Source of the DNA: Ectocarpus siliculosus
Lineage: Eukaryota; Sar; Phaeophyceae; Ectocarpales; Ectocarpaceae
Reading direction: 5' to 3'
NCBI GenBank assembly: GCA_000310025.1
Contig: FN648619.1
Location: 106,451 to 170,450, forward strand
Length of the DNA: 64,000 nt
Made by a program: the position numbers and the translations under genes. Positions 11,317 through 42,100 of the stretch are shown here, in pieces (position 1 is the stretch's first letter; every line of letters begins with the position of its first letter). Below the pieces are notes generated by a model, which saw only the letters and a list, made by a program, of their open reading frames with translations, did no database searches and was not told the origin of the DNA.

Positions 11317-13053
11317 TCCATTCCCGCCGTTAGTTGTGCTGTGTTTTTCGTGTCGTTGGGTCTCTCAACGGCTGCCGTTTCTTCTTTTTTTTTGTGTTTT
11401 ACAAAATATATGAATTTGTTGTGCTGTACTTTTGTACTTGTGCATGTAAGTGGTTGAGGGTGGACAAGGGGGGGGGCGGGGGGGGCGGGACAAGCATGCT
11501 TGTTTCGTGGACTGACCACCCGCCGACCGTTGGTTCGCGGTGTTTGGGAGGCAACAGGGGGGGGGGGGGGGGGGGGGGGGCNNNNNNNNNNNNNNNNNNN
11601 NNNNNNNNNNNNNNNNNNNNNNNNNNNNNNNNNNNNNNNNNNNNNNNNNNNNNNNNNNNNNNNNNNNNNNNNNNNNNNNNNGAGCATTTTACCTGTGCTG
11701 GTGCGTACGGCGGTTCCAGACCCCACACCGTTGTATTTTGACCTAGCTCTATTCGACTCTCGATATGACACGATGGTTGTGCGAGTGTTGCGGTGCTTTT
11801 TTTTTCGTGTTTCGTCGACCTTCGCCGCGTCTCTCGATGGCTTTGGTCTTTCGACGTTATTTTTGTTGTGTATATTTTTTGTTCGTTTCTTCTGCTTGCT
11901 GTGCCGTAACCCGAGGTTTCTTGTTGCGGTCAGTCGCCAGCACGAGGGAGAGTATTGCTATGGTGGGAACTTACTCGAACCAGCTGTCATGGCGGCTGAT
12001 GGTGAATAAGCCCTGGCAGTGTTGTTGAGGGGGTCATTCTCGGCGAGAATCGGCGCAAGAGTACTTTTTTGCCGACTTGGAAAACCTCACCAAGGAATGC
12101 TTATTTCTCGGAGAGAGGGGGTAGGGGATGGGTCGGGAGTTTGTCGACATATTTGTCCCCGTTTCCAGCGTATGCCAGGAGGATGAGAATACGGAGAGGG
12201 CATGTTTCCAACCGTTCCCTCGATTTCGGGTACACCTTGCGCCTCCGGCAGCGGCGGTGGCGGCGGCAACATTTCGTTTAATTGGTTGTTTCTAATATTG
12301 AACGCCCGATAGTTTTGGAAGGATCAGGGAGAAGGATTGTTTTTTGACAAATTTGTTGAGGATTATTGACCTGTCATGACACAGGAGTGAGAGTCATAGG
12401 AAAGATGAGACCAAGGCACGGTAGGAAACCGTTGCGCACAGCGCCTTGTGGATTGTTGCTGGGCTTGACCAGTTCGGAACTGGACGGATGGGTTAGGACG
12501 CGGGTTCGACCACGCTCTGTATTCGCCCGAACGCGTGCAGTATGGTTTTGGCGAGATGAAGGAAGACAGGGGTTGAGGCGGCGATAGAACGGTTTTGTTC
12601 ACCAGTACCATTTCTTGGCTTGGGGTCGTGGTTGTTGTAGTGTGAGGGAAAATGTTATGAGGGGGACCGTCAGGAAGAAGGGAGGAATGCAGGCTTGAGA
12701 CTGAAGGACAGTTCATATCATGCGCGATGAGTGTACGAACATGCGGCAACAACGGCAGTTTAACGTGTGAAACCGAACGAATTGCGTCCTGTGAACAACC
12801 TCTGGAGGACTGCACGTTGAGCGACCGATGTCGGATAACCCAGTTGGGGGCAGCATCTTGAAGTCGGCGAAGGTGGCGAAGCGACTCACCTCGGCAAGGG
12901 TTGCTACGCATACGTTGGATGTGCTCGTGCCTACCGTATGCCACAAAAAATCACACTCGGCTGGGTTGCGAAAAATAAGACCGCGTACCATCTGAACACG
13001 GTGGCGATAAACCTTGCCCCTCCAAAAAAAAACACGTGGTGACGGCAATGCTC
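11317..13053. other. Convergent intergenic region between Nudix (+) and LSM11-like (-) genes
   Basis: It starts after the Nudix stop and ends at the LSM11-like stop, so it should contain both 3' UTRs. A run of G precedes the assembly gap at 11582-11681. A 193-aa minus-strand ORF at 12363-12944 shows no recognisable domain and is taken as 3' UTR of the LSM11-like gene. No other gene is supported. Confidence 0.6.
11582..11681. other. Assembly gap (100 N)
   Basis: Exactly 100 unknown bases follow a poly-G run. The size is probably a placeholder, so the true distance is unknown. Confidence 0.95.
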
Positions 13054-16000
13054 TTACGATTTGGGGGCTTCCCAAATCATAACCACGTTATCCCCTCGAA
13101 TCAAGAGCTGCTTCAAGTATCTTCGTCGCGCCACCGGCTTCCGCTCGCCTGTCCAAGGCCCTTTCGAACGCGATCGTCTGGTGGACTTCTTCTTCCTCAC
13201 CTCCGCGGCGGGTATTTCGCCCGTAGCCCCACCCCCCCGGCCTTCCCCCCTGTTGACGTCACCCCCTTGTCTCCCCGCAGGAGGAAGAGGAGGACGGGGG
13301 CGTTGCTCTTCGGCGTCTGGTGTTCTTCTAGTAGGGTCCTTCTCCTCCCGTTCGGGGGTGACTCCCCATTCCTGGGGCAACAATTTCGTTCTCGTCGCCG
13401 TTCGAGCCCCGCCCTCCCTCGTCTCGTCCGAACACGCCTCCTCGGTCGCCGCTCCAGATGCCGCCGCGACTGCCGCTACAGGCATCCTTCGATCTCTAGG
13501 ATCGATTCTTTCGCTCCTCCCGCCGGCGTCGCCGGCAACCTCTCCTCTTATTCTTCCACCTTTGAAGCCACCAGTACCTGTCACGCTCCAGGCCGTTGCA
13601 GCTCTTTGTTCGGAGCCATCGGCTGGAGAAATGCCGACAAACTTCTCGTCGTCGGCCGCTCCAGCACCACCAGCTCCGCCCGTTACCTTGCCGAGGCCCT
13701 CGGGGCCCCGTGCATCACGCGACCCCGCCACCCCACCGGCTCCCGCGTAACCCCCGTCCCCCGACCCACCTCCGCCAAGACCTTCGAAGCCAGTGACCTT
13801 GGACGCTGCCGCTGCGTCGCGATCGATCGGGTCCTCCTCCTCCGCAGGCTTCGGCGAAGGCTGCTTGGGGGGCGGCCGCGGCCCGCGGGCGGGAACGAAG
13901 GCGGTGTAGTTCTCCCGCACGTCGACCAGCAGCAGGTTCATGTGCCTGTCGAACGCTCTTATCAGCCCGGTACAGGTGCCACGGATGCTGAGACGGATAA
14001 ACGGGTAAAAACGGCAACGGCAACGGGAAGGACGGGAAAGGAGATGGCCGGTTGGGTGGACGTGCTGCTGCATGAATATATTCGTTGGTTTTTAGGTGTG
14101 CAGCAGCCGCGAGTAGAGGATGGGGAACCGAGTGGGAGAGCTTGCCAATAGCCCATTTTCTCGAGAGCCCCGAATTGCAAAACACCGTGTTGCGATATTT
14201 TCTGCTAAGGGGTAGACACGAACAAAACACGAATAGAAGCCGAAAGAAGCGCCACGGTACGCCGCCGTGGCCCAATTTCGGCCGGCCGGGCGAGGGTTAG
14301 GGCTTCAGAGCAAACACGCCACACGTGCCTTAGAAACCACGATGCCACACATGCCTCGTCATCTCGTAGAGCAAACGCGTCACGCGTGCCTCGCCATGTC
14401 GAAGAGCTTGTCATTCTTGGAATCCAACGGATCTCCTTGAAGGGATCGCTCGCACAGCACTCGCTCTCCACCAAGCCTAACAGATGCTTCACCCGCACGC
14501 ACCAGATTTCTGGACCCATGTGGAAGGGGGGGAATCCCGGACAGATATTAATATTCCCCGCAATACACTAAAGTACAATCGTTGACCTCGTAAGTTGCGG
14601 CCAACGAGTCGTTTCGAGGCCATCCACCACCTCCAGCAGCCAAACGGACGGCAAAGAACACACAAAAGAACGGCCCCACACCTGTTCACCCTCCGTATCA
14701 TGACGCTGGCTCGTCTGTTCTCCTCGTGTAGGCGGTACAGCAGGCTGTACGGGCCGGATCCGGCGTACTCCTGAACAATCCGCTTGACCGGGTTGAATCG
14801 TTCCTCTGGACCAAAAAGGGGGAGGGGAGCAGGGGGGGTGGACAGGGTGAGGAAAAAAACGGAGCCCTTCGAAAAAGACCGATGATGGGCGGATGCGAGA
14901 GCCGTTGGTCGTTAGCCGAAGGCGAAACGAACAGTTGTCGAGCAACAAAAACAACACCAAACGAACAGTCGACTGCCCCGGGCTGTGCGTCCGGCGCATG
15001 TTTAACGCAAGCAGGAACGGAGACCTCGCATGCGTTGAAGGCGGCGTGGTCGTCGAAGCAGTTCATTTTTTTCTTGCATAGATTCAAGTCGAGGGGTAAA
15101 GTGTGACCAGGCGCCTTTCGTGTTCGAGTCTTGTACCCTGTTAAAAAAACTCAATTACTACATCCAACCCGTCCTGCCCGTGGACCTTGACAAAAGGCCC
15201 CGTCAAAGTTTACTTCCTGAAAAACAATGATGTGCCCCCCTTAACAAGCGAGTCAATACAGCCGGGGGGGATAGAACCACCATGAACATTCGCGCATCGC
15301 CTCCTCGTACCGGCGAAGTCGGCGGGGTCGGCCTCCGCATCCCCAGCGAGAGCCCCCTCGGCCAGCCGGCGCCGCGAGGCCATGTCCTTGTCCGCCCTCT
15401 CCATGTCTGCAGCAGATCTGACCAGCGGACTGTACCGAACTCTCCCGCCGCCGGAAGTGGGCCACGTCTCTCGTGCCTGGTGAGAACCACGGGGCGAGCC
15501 TGCTGCGTTGGGTGGTGGTATTACGCCGGCCCCGCCGCTTCGGGGACCGGCACCGAAATAATCAACGCCGCTCCTGGAATCTGCTGCACCTCCGACGACA
15601 GCAGCGGTAGCGCCTGCTTCTGTTGCCGTAGCACCTCCGGCGGTAGCAGTCGGACCGGTGCTGGCGTGAGGTTTTGGCAGCATGCGGTAGAACTTGGCGA
15701 GGTTGTCGAGGGCGGGTTCTTTCGGAAACGGCGGGCGGAGCGTCTTGTGCAGTAGGGCCTAAAGAAATCCGGAGAACCGGTGCAGAAAAATCGCGGCATA
15801 TCCAGGCAGCGGGCATACGCGCGTGATAAGAAACACTGATCTAGCGCGGTCTCAAGCAAGCAGCAGCAGACATTACGACAGCAGTCTGGTGTTGCCTTCG
15901 CTCCCTTTCGACCAACCTGCACCTGTTCAATTTGCTGCCCTGCTGCGCAAACGTGACTCTTGATATTTTCAAGTACCGTACATACATGTTTCAGAGGGTT

Positions 16001-17095
16001 AATGCTACAAGTAACGGATCCATTCTTGAGCGATATTTTCGGGATTCATACACCGCATTCCCGACCGTCCATCCCCACCTGAAGCGGGTCGAAAAACTTG
16101 GACCGGAAGTTCAGCTCGTCCCCTTTCGGCGAGCTCCCCGCCCCCTCCCCTCGCCCTAACTTTTCGTTATCCCTGGCGGTAGGCTCCCGTCCCGCTACCC
16201 CGGTCCCTGCAGTACCCGCTCCAGCTGCCGCCGTGGACATCGCTCCTGTCGGCGATAGTGGCGATGCCCTCCGGTCAGGGTCGGACGGTTTCCCTCTGGC
16301 AAGGTCCTCGTCTTCCATGCCGAACTCGAGCAACACTCGCCGCAGGTCTTGCGAGGCGACCGACGGAGGGAGCGGCCGGCTGTACTTCTTGAGCAGGCGG
16401 GCGGACAGCTCCTTCTCCTTCGAGCCGTACTTGGCCACGATCTCGGCCATCACCTGCATGTGTTGTGTCATCCAGTGTTTCGTTGATCGCACAGAAGACA
16501 CAAAAGAGAGGGGGGACCAGCAGTGCGGCTGTCGGCTGGACGTGCTCTCTTCAAACAATTTCGCACATATAGCTGTTGCGAAACGGTGAAATACATAATG
16601 TAGGGTGACTGAAAAGAGATGCTTGCTCAAGTGCCGTCGTACTGGGTTTAGTGCCAGCGTCAGACTGCTGCCTATCATACATGAGATGTCTTTCATAGAC
16701 TTGCCTGAACAACTAGCGGATGGTGCTGAAGGTGGTTCTCTCTTGGCCAAAGGCATCTAGCTGCCACTACTGTAGCCACTATATTGGCGCTGGCTCTCCT
16801 CGCTTGCGACAAAATTGCAACCTGGCCAACCTGGCATGAATTGCGGCTCTTTCCCGTCCCACCATGTCATATTGCGTCAATGTTCTCCCTCGATCGCGGC
16901 GCGTCTTGCAAGATACAGGTGTACCTGAAACACGGCTAAGTTGCCGACGCCCGATCTTAGCTGCCTATCTCTCTAAGTCTGTGGCCCAGCAAAGGCGTGG
17001 TCTGTCATGCTCACCTTTGCGTTGAGCTGATCCCTCTTGTTCACGGAGTAGAACACCACCAGTCGGGACCATAGCGACGTCCGTGGCTCCCCCAT
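13054..17095 (-). CDS. LSM11: LSm11-like Sm-fold protein (U7 snRNP type), 5 exons
   Basis: Minus-strand exons 17095-17015, 16453-16079, 15758-15311, 14805-14682 and 13987-13054 join in phase (0, 0, 1, 2) to a 653-residue protein. Order: a short N-terminal module (SLWSRLVVFYSVNKRDQL, then a KY..KEKELSARLLKKY helix); the LSm11-type motif NFRSKFFDPL followed by LRPPFPKEPALDNLAKFY; a Gly/Ala linker; Sm motif 1 (RASVMIRRVNSIRGTCTG, then AFDRHMNLLLVDV); a roughly 230-residue Gly/Ala/Glu-rich insertion; and Sm motif 2 (LIRGDNVVMIWEA) at the C terminus. The long Sm1-Sm2 insertion and the N-terminal FDP motif are hallmarks of LSm11, which with LSm10 replaces SmD1/D2 in the animal U7 snRNP that processes histone mRNA 3' ends. 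The start Met at 17095 is the simplest choice; an upstream exon could join just before it. It is much longer than human LSM11. The U7 role here is inference. Confidence 0.85.
14307..14410. repeat. Two-copy tandem repeat in the last LSM11-like intron
   Basis: A segment starting AGAGCAAAC at 14307 recurs 61 bases later at 14368 with substitutions. Both copies contain ACGCG/ACACG-rich GCCTCG motifs. It lies in the intron between exons 14805-14682 and 13987-13054. I see no function. Confidence 0.5.
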
Positions 17096-17977
17096 CCTGA
17101 GTGGTTGCCCCTTCCGACGCGTTGCAGACGCGCTGCACCCCTCTCTTTCTTCTCTCGGTTTCACTGCACTGCTGTGTGTGCCGCTATGCCGCGGCTGCAG
17201 GCTGCAGTGCCCACAGCGGCGAGTTCGCCTGCAACTCTCTCGTTCCCTTTCGGAGATCGTTGTGGTTCTCGCCGCTTTTCGGAGATCGCGGCGAAGCAGA
17301 GAGCAGAGATGCAGATAGAGAGAGAGATCCGCCGCATTGGATCTGCTTTGTTCGTATGTCAGAATTTCACGCAAAACAGACGGGTGAATCGGGGGAGAGG
17401 CAGGCTTCGGGTAGCACCCAGAAGCGGATTTCGGCCAGCTTTCAGGCATGACAACCCTGCCCAGTCATTCCTAGAAAGATTGCCAAAACCGAAGGCTCGA
17501 ACGGTGAGTCTTCGATTGGTTGACAACAAGCACGCTGTTCTATCTTTCTCTTCCCCAAGCTTGTCGTTACCTGCATGATTTATAGTCTTCGCGATGTAGA
17601 AAGTGGGAGAGTAAGTAGATAAACTACAGGCGTACCAGTATTGAGACGAAACGCGTAGATCATGCTCGTTTCCTTCAACATGTTTGCTGACGAGTCACCG
17701 TTAACATCTCGTCCGCGGATTCTTTCCTTGCCAACTCTGCTCGTCGTGCGGTTGTAGTCGGAAGCTAGCCCCCATACGGGTTATGGCAGCACCGCATGGG
17801 TGAACTGGACATCCTCTGTGCAGCAGATTGGCGGGGGTAGTGGAGTGAGAGCCACGAGGCCCCTGGCTTGTATGGTTCACAGAAAAATCGTGGTACTATC
17901 GATGACACGCCGGTTCCTCGAAGATCTTTCCAGAAAAATCTGGCTGAACAACAAAGTCATATCTCTTCTGTGATCAC
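17096..17977. promoter_or_regulatory. Head-to-head intergenic region (divergent promoter) of LSM11-like and TOGARAM genes
   Basis: The LSM11-like start codon (minus, 17095) and the TOGARAM start codon (plus, 17978) face away from each other across 882 bp, so both promoters and 5' UTRs must lie here unless upstream non-coding exons exist. ORFs on both strands around 17101-17578 (up to 158 aa) have no recognisable domain and probably reflect GC-rich leader sequence. A GTGAGT at 17502 could be a donor for an untranslated first exon. I see no clear TATA box or initiator. Confidence 0.5.
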
Positions 17978-37553
<19,576 letters not shown>

Positions 37554-39178
37554 TGGAGAGAAACCCCAGCTTCGGCTGAAAGGAAGAACAGGGATGGATG
37601 GTGCGTTCGTTCGGCCAACCGTTTGTTGTGATTTCGGTCGAGGGTATTTTGGGGTGTATTGGAACTCTCCACGTGCATTCAGTAGGGCTATAAAGCCAAG
37701 GTCGTCTAGACTATGTTTCACCCACTCTTTCACGGCAGCTGGGCAGGAAATAAGGACATGCATTTTTCGGGTGGGCTCTATGTCTTCTGAGGAACGGACG
37801 TATATGTCAAATAGCAAGTGCCATGAGATGCGATGGGGAGGTCCTGACAACTGATGAGGGGCCACAACAATTCATTGTGCCACGGCAATGTCAGGGCATA
37901 TTGCATGGCAGTAAAATGACGTACATCATGAGCACTCAATACATGGTCGTGATAAACTCATGCCAATACTCACGCCGAAACCCTTTCGTTTTCAACGCCA
38001 TATGCTTTTTTGAGCTATAGTAAACAACCGCAAGGGTCCCGATGCATACCAAAACCACCCTGAGAAAGTTGAACTAGTCCGTTGGTCGTGGTGAACTTCG
38101 TGTTGGTGCTTCGACACACCGCGAGCCAGCCGTAATGCCGATTGTCCCAACGGTTCTTTCGCACAGGATACTACCTCTTCCTCCCGGGATAAACAAGTTG
38201 AGTTATCGAGGAGCTACTCACGCCAAGGGCAACCTTATTTCCGCGGGACGGAAAATCGGATCATATATTCGCACGCTTCTGAAAAAAAACGACGCGTAAT
38301 ATATAGTCTACAGAGTAAATGCCCCGAATATCGCTCAACGATCAATGCGTTCTATTTCCAAATATAACAAGTAATTTACGTGTCCACGATGTTCACAACT
38401 GGCTCACAGGGTCACTGCTGAGCCTTGGCTGGCCCATTGAATACAACACGAGGAGAATATGCATACCGTTCAGCGCTCCCGGCCCGAAATTGTTTTTCAA
38501 TATTGTAGAGCTCTCGGTTCCCTGTACAAAGTCGTGACCTGATATATCTCTCGAAGCTCCCTTCCGAACAAGCAGTGCCTCGGTTCACATCAATCGGGGT
38601 ACTCCGCCGAATCACAAAGGCATTCCGACCGTGCCTTCATGGCATCGGGAAAAGACCCGTGGACAGGAACGCTCTCCCGCCTATGGCGGTTGACGCCTGA
38701 GACCCACTTCCCCCCGCCATGATTGGGTTGGTGGCAGTTGCTGCGTCGCCCTTAGCTTGGAGCGTAGTACGGTACACCTGTTGGATATAACGGTTTCGCC
38801 AGGGGTTGCGGACCGTCAACGTAGGAAACGAAATTGAAAATATTCATTTTTAGTGGCCCATCTGGCTTGATCAAGTGGATGTAGTCCTTCGTCACACAAC
38901 TCAAGCCCTCACCCAGAAGCTGTCCCTGACATGAAATCATGAACAATTTTGAAGGGGCGCTTCGGCACCGCTCTCGAGTTACAAATGGTACAAAGAGTTG
39001 AAATATCCAGCAGTGGGCAAAATCAGAGAATGCGATTCACCGAACGTCGATCGGTATGTGTACGAGGTGTGGTAGCTCCACTACGTAAGACCAATTCAGT
39101 CAGAGCTTGTTCAGAAATTGACAGATCAGTGTCTCTCCGACAATCACTAACACTGGATCAACATGGGGATACATATTC
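37554..39178. other. Convergent intergenic region between TOGARAM (+) and ZIP4 (-)
   Basis: It contains the 3' flanks of both genes. No ORF above 118 aa has a recognisable feature. It probably holds two 3' UTRs. No repeat structure is evident. Confidence 0.6.
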
Positions 39179-42100
39179 CTACGGTACTTGAAACCGCTGC
39201 CAAGAAACGTAAAGAACCCACGCCACCTTGTGAATGGCTTCTTCCCAGCGCCTCACGAATGCCGGGCTGGAGCCTAGCTTGAGGAGTCCAAGGGCCTTCC
39301 CGACAAACCTTTCCGCCTCACCCGGTCGGCTCATCTCCAACAGCTGCAGCCCGAGGTTGTAGCACTGCCAACACACAGGGTGCAGCAGAGGCCTCGGGTT
39401 AGAAGGTTTTTCACATCCGTTGGACATGAGGCTGTAGCATCAAGATGAAACAGATACTTGATCCTCTCTTGGTTTAGAGTATCGGATCTCGACCTGGTTA
39501 TTGGAAATCGCAGTCCTTCGTTTTGCCTCCAGCTCGATTGCATACATTTCTATTTTCGCGATGACTCTGGCCGGTTCTAGAGACTGCTCCGCGTACAACA
39601 AGCTGCCTTGGCCATTAGTCACGCCCACTCTCAAACATGGTGAGAGCCTTCCATAAAAGGGCTTCCTACGCGACACGATTTCGTCCTAGCCGCGGGGAGT
39701 GAGCACGCTGGTGCTTCGCCTTCGTTCACTCTTACATATACCTTGGCAGACACATAGTCGACGTCCTCGGACGGCATTCCTGGGCCTTCCTGAAGGTCTC
39801 TGGACTTCGCCGTGAACTCGTCGACGACAAGCAGTGCCTCGTCCTGCCAACACAACGTGTCACATATGGCAGCAACTCATCAACGCGAAGAGGGGGACCC
39901 GAACGTGGGAGCAACAAACGTCGCAAAAGGCGACTGTGCATGATAGTCTGCAGCCGGTGAACACCGTCGCTGTGCCCTTATTTCTCTCTGCTCTTTCCTG
40001 GCATGGTGGTGGGCTGTGGTGCTTACCCGACTCGAAGCTGACACCAATAGCCGCCGGTAAAATCCCCCAAGGGCGCAGGTGTCGACAGGGTCTTCCTCGA
40101 CACATCGCCTAATGCACAGGCGGCACAATCCAGCTGTCGACTTGGCATCGTCTAGCATGTCCTCTGCGAGCTGTAACAGCCAAGAACCATGGACCAGAGA
40201 ATCCTTAGCAGGAACGCTGTAGAACGCGCGCTCTGTTAACGGAGGCATGCTGACTTCAGCAAAGAGGGGGAGGAGAAACCTCTCAAGTGTCTGTACCGAA
40301 TACAGAACTTTCACCACCATGGGGTAGAACGGATGGTGTGGTCGTAGTCTGGGGTAACAATATGCTGTGTTTCCCCTGTGGTAGACGCTGCCTTCCTCGC
40401 CTATTATTCAAAACGAGCCTCTCAGCTGCTGCTTCACGAAGAAGGCGCAGGGCTGGACGCGTCAGTTTCGCTTTTCACCGATTAAACCCCGTTCGGTCGC
40501 CGGAGACCAAACGTGACGGGCAATGAAGGGCATCTAGAAGGGCCCACGACAGACAGCCTGCGTTGCGATGTTGGTTGTTGTGGGTAGCTCGCACCTGCAA
40601 GCAGTACTGCAGGAGGTTGGTGGAGCACCGAAGGAAATCGGGTTCTCGGCTGGCTACAAGCGAGCGCACTGCCACAAAGTCGCCAAGCCTGCCCAGCACA
40701 CTCATCTCTGCCACAAGGAGAATTGATCGCATCTGCGTGCGAATAAGTGCCGATTGGATACGGATTGGTCAAACAAAATCGTGTTCATCACGAAAAAACC
40801 AGCACACCGCACTTCCGACATGTACACGTTGTTTCGAGTGCGCGAGAGGCTGCAATGCATAAGGCAACCTCTGTATTACGGGAACTTTTGCGCGAACAGT
40901 GCAAGGGGAACCGGCGCGCGAGGAAACCTCGGTTGGTTTGCAGCAGCGGGATCGCTGCCGTCGGGAACACCTTCATCCCATGCACGAGGGGAAAATCTGG
41001 ACCGGGGAACCGCACCCCCACCAAGGGGACCAACGCTTCTTTCTCAACGCCTCCGGGGTGTTCTTGGAAGAGGATTGCCCGGAACCACTTGCTTATGGCC
41101 ATACCTCTGTAGCCATGTCTGGTTTAACGTCACTCAGGAGGCGGTTGAGGCCGGTGGCAACCTCCACTTCCTTCCGTGACCGTTCGAGCATGTCTCGCCT
41201 GAATCGGAAAGAGATGGTTGTTTTAGTGTGCGATCATTGGACATATTCTCTGAAAATGCTCGCAAACCGAAACGGCGGCGAGGAACGTCGGCTTCCCGCG
41301 GGGAGAGAATTTTCAGGTTAGAACAGTGCCATGATAGGTTTCAGCTTGTCGTGAAGACGGTGTCAAGAGACGTGTTAATTCGTTGATCAAGACAAGCGTT
41401 CAATCTCGTCGCCATTTCTGCCACTTGAGTTCGCCCAAGAAGGCAACATGAAAGTTGGAAATCTCTGGACCTTTCATGTAGTGGATCTGATCGGGAGCGA
41501 TCGAAACTTTGACTATGCCCACCAGGGTAGCTGTCAAGGTTCATGCACAAACGTCAACATCTGAAAGACACCGGGCGCGCAGAGGGATTTGTATCATACC
41601 TTTCAGACGAGCTCGTTGTGGCGTTGGCGAGTGGCGCGCCATCGACCTTGACACAAGTTTGTTCACCAACGCATCACCATTGGAAGGGAAAGGCGCAACG
41701 TTCGTCACGGGTGGGTGGACTCACGGGCACACTTTCTCACAGTGCCAGCGAATGTTCCTGCAGGGTCAGAAGCTAAGATTGGAGAAACCTGGACGTCCCA
41801 GGCTAGCATCCTCGATGATATTCCAGTGAGAATACTGAACCACCAATTGCTGTGAAGCCAAATGAGGCGGCAGCGTCTTGCCTGAGTTTCATGACATCAG
41901 TCGCCGGGTTCTATGAAACACTATCATCTAGCAAGGCCGATCGAAAAACTCACTGGTTTGGAGTCATACAGCTCTAATGTTGCCGCGATGCTGAGAACCA
42001 CGCAGTTCTGCCTTCTCAAGAGCGCGTCTTCCATGTTGGCGTCCGAACCAATTTCTGCCCAGTTTCGCGAAGCCTGCCTCGCGAGAAAGGGTAGAGTATG

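Noticed and set aside
13036-14151. 371-aa plus-strand ORF, the second longest unbroken ORF on the plus strand after 21945-23759 and 26029-27486
   Set aside because: It is antisense to the last LSM11-like exon, Arg/Ser/Pro-rich with no domain, and arises from the GC-rich Gly/Ala codons on the other strand.
16098-16589. 163-aa plus-strand ORF
   Set aside because: Antisense shadow of LSM11-like exon 16453-16079.
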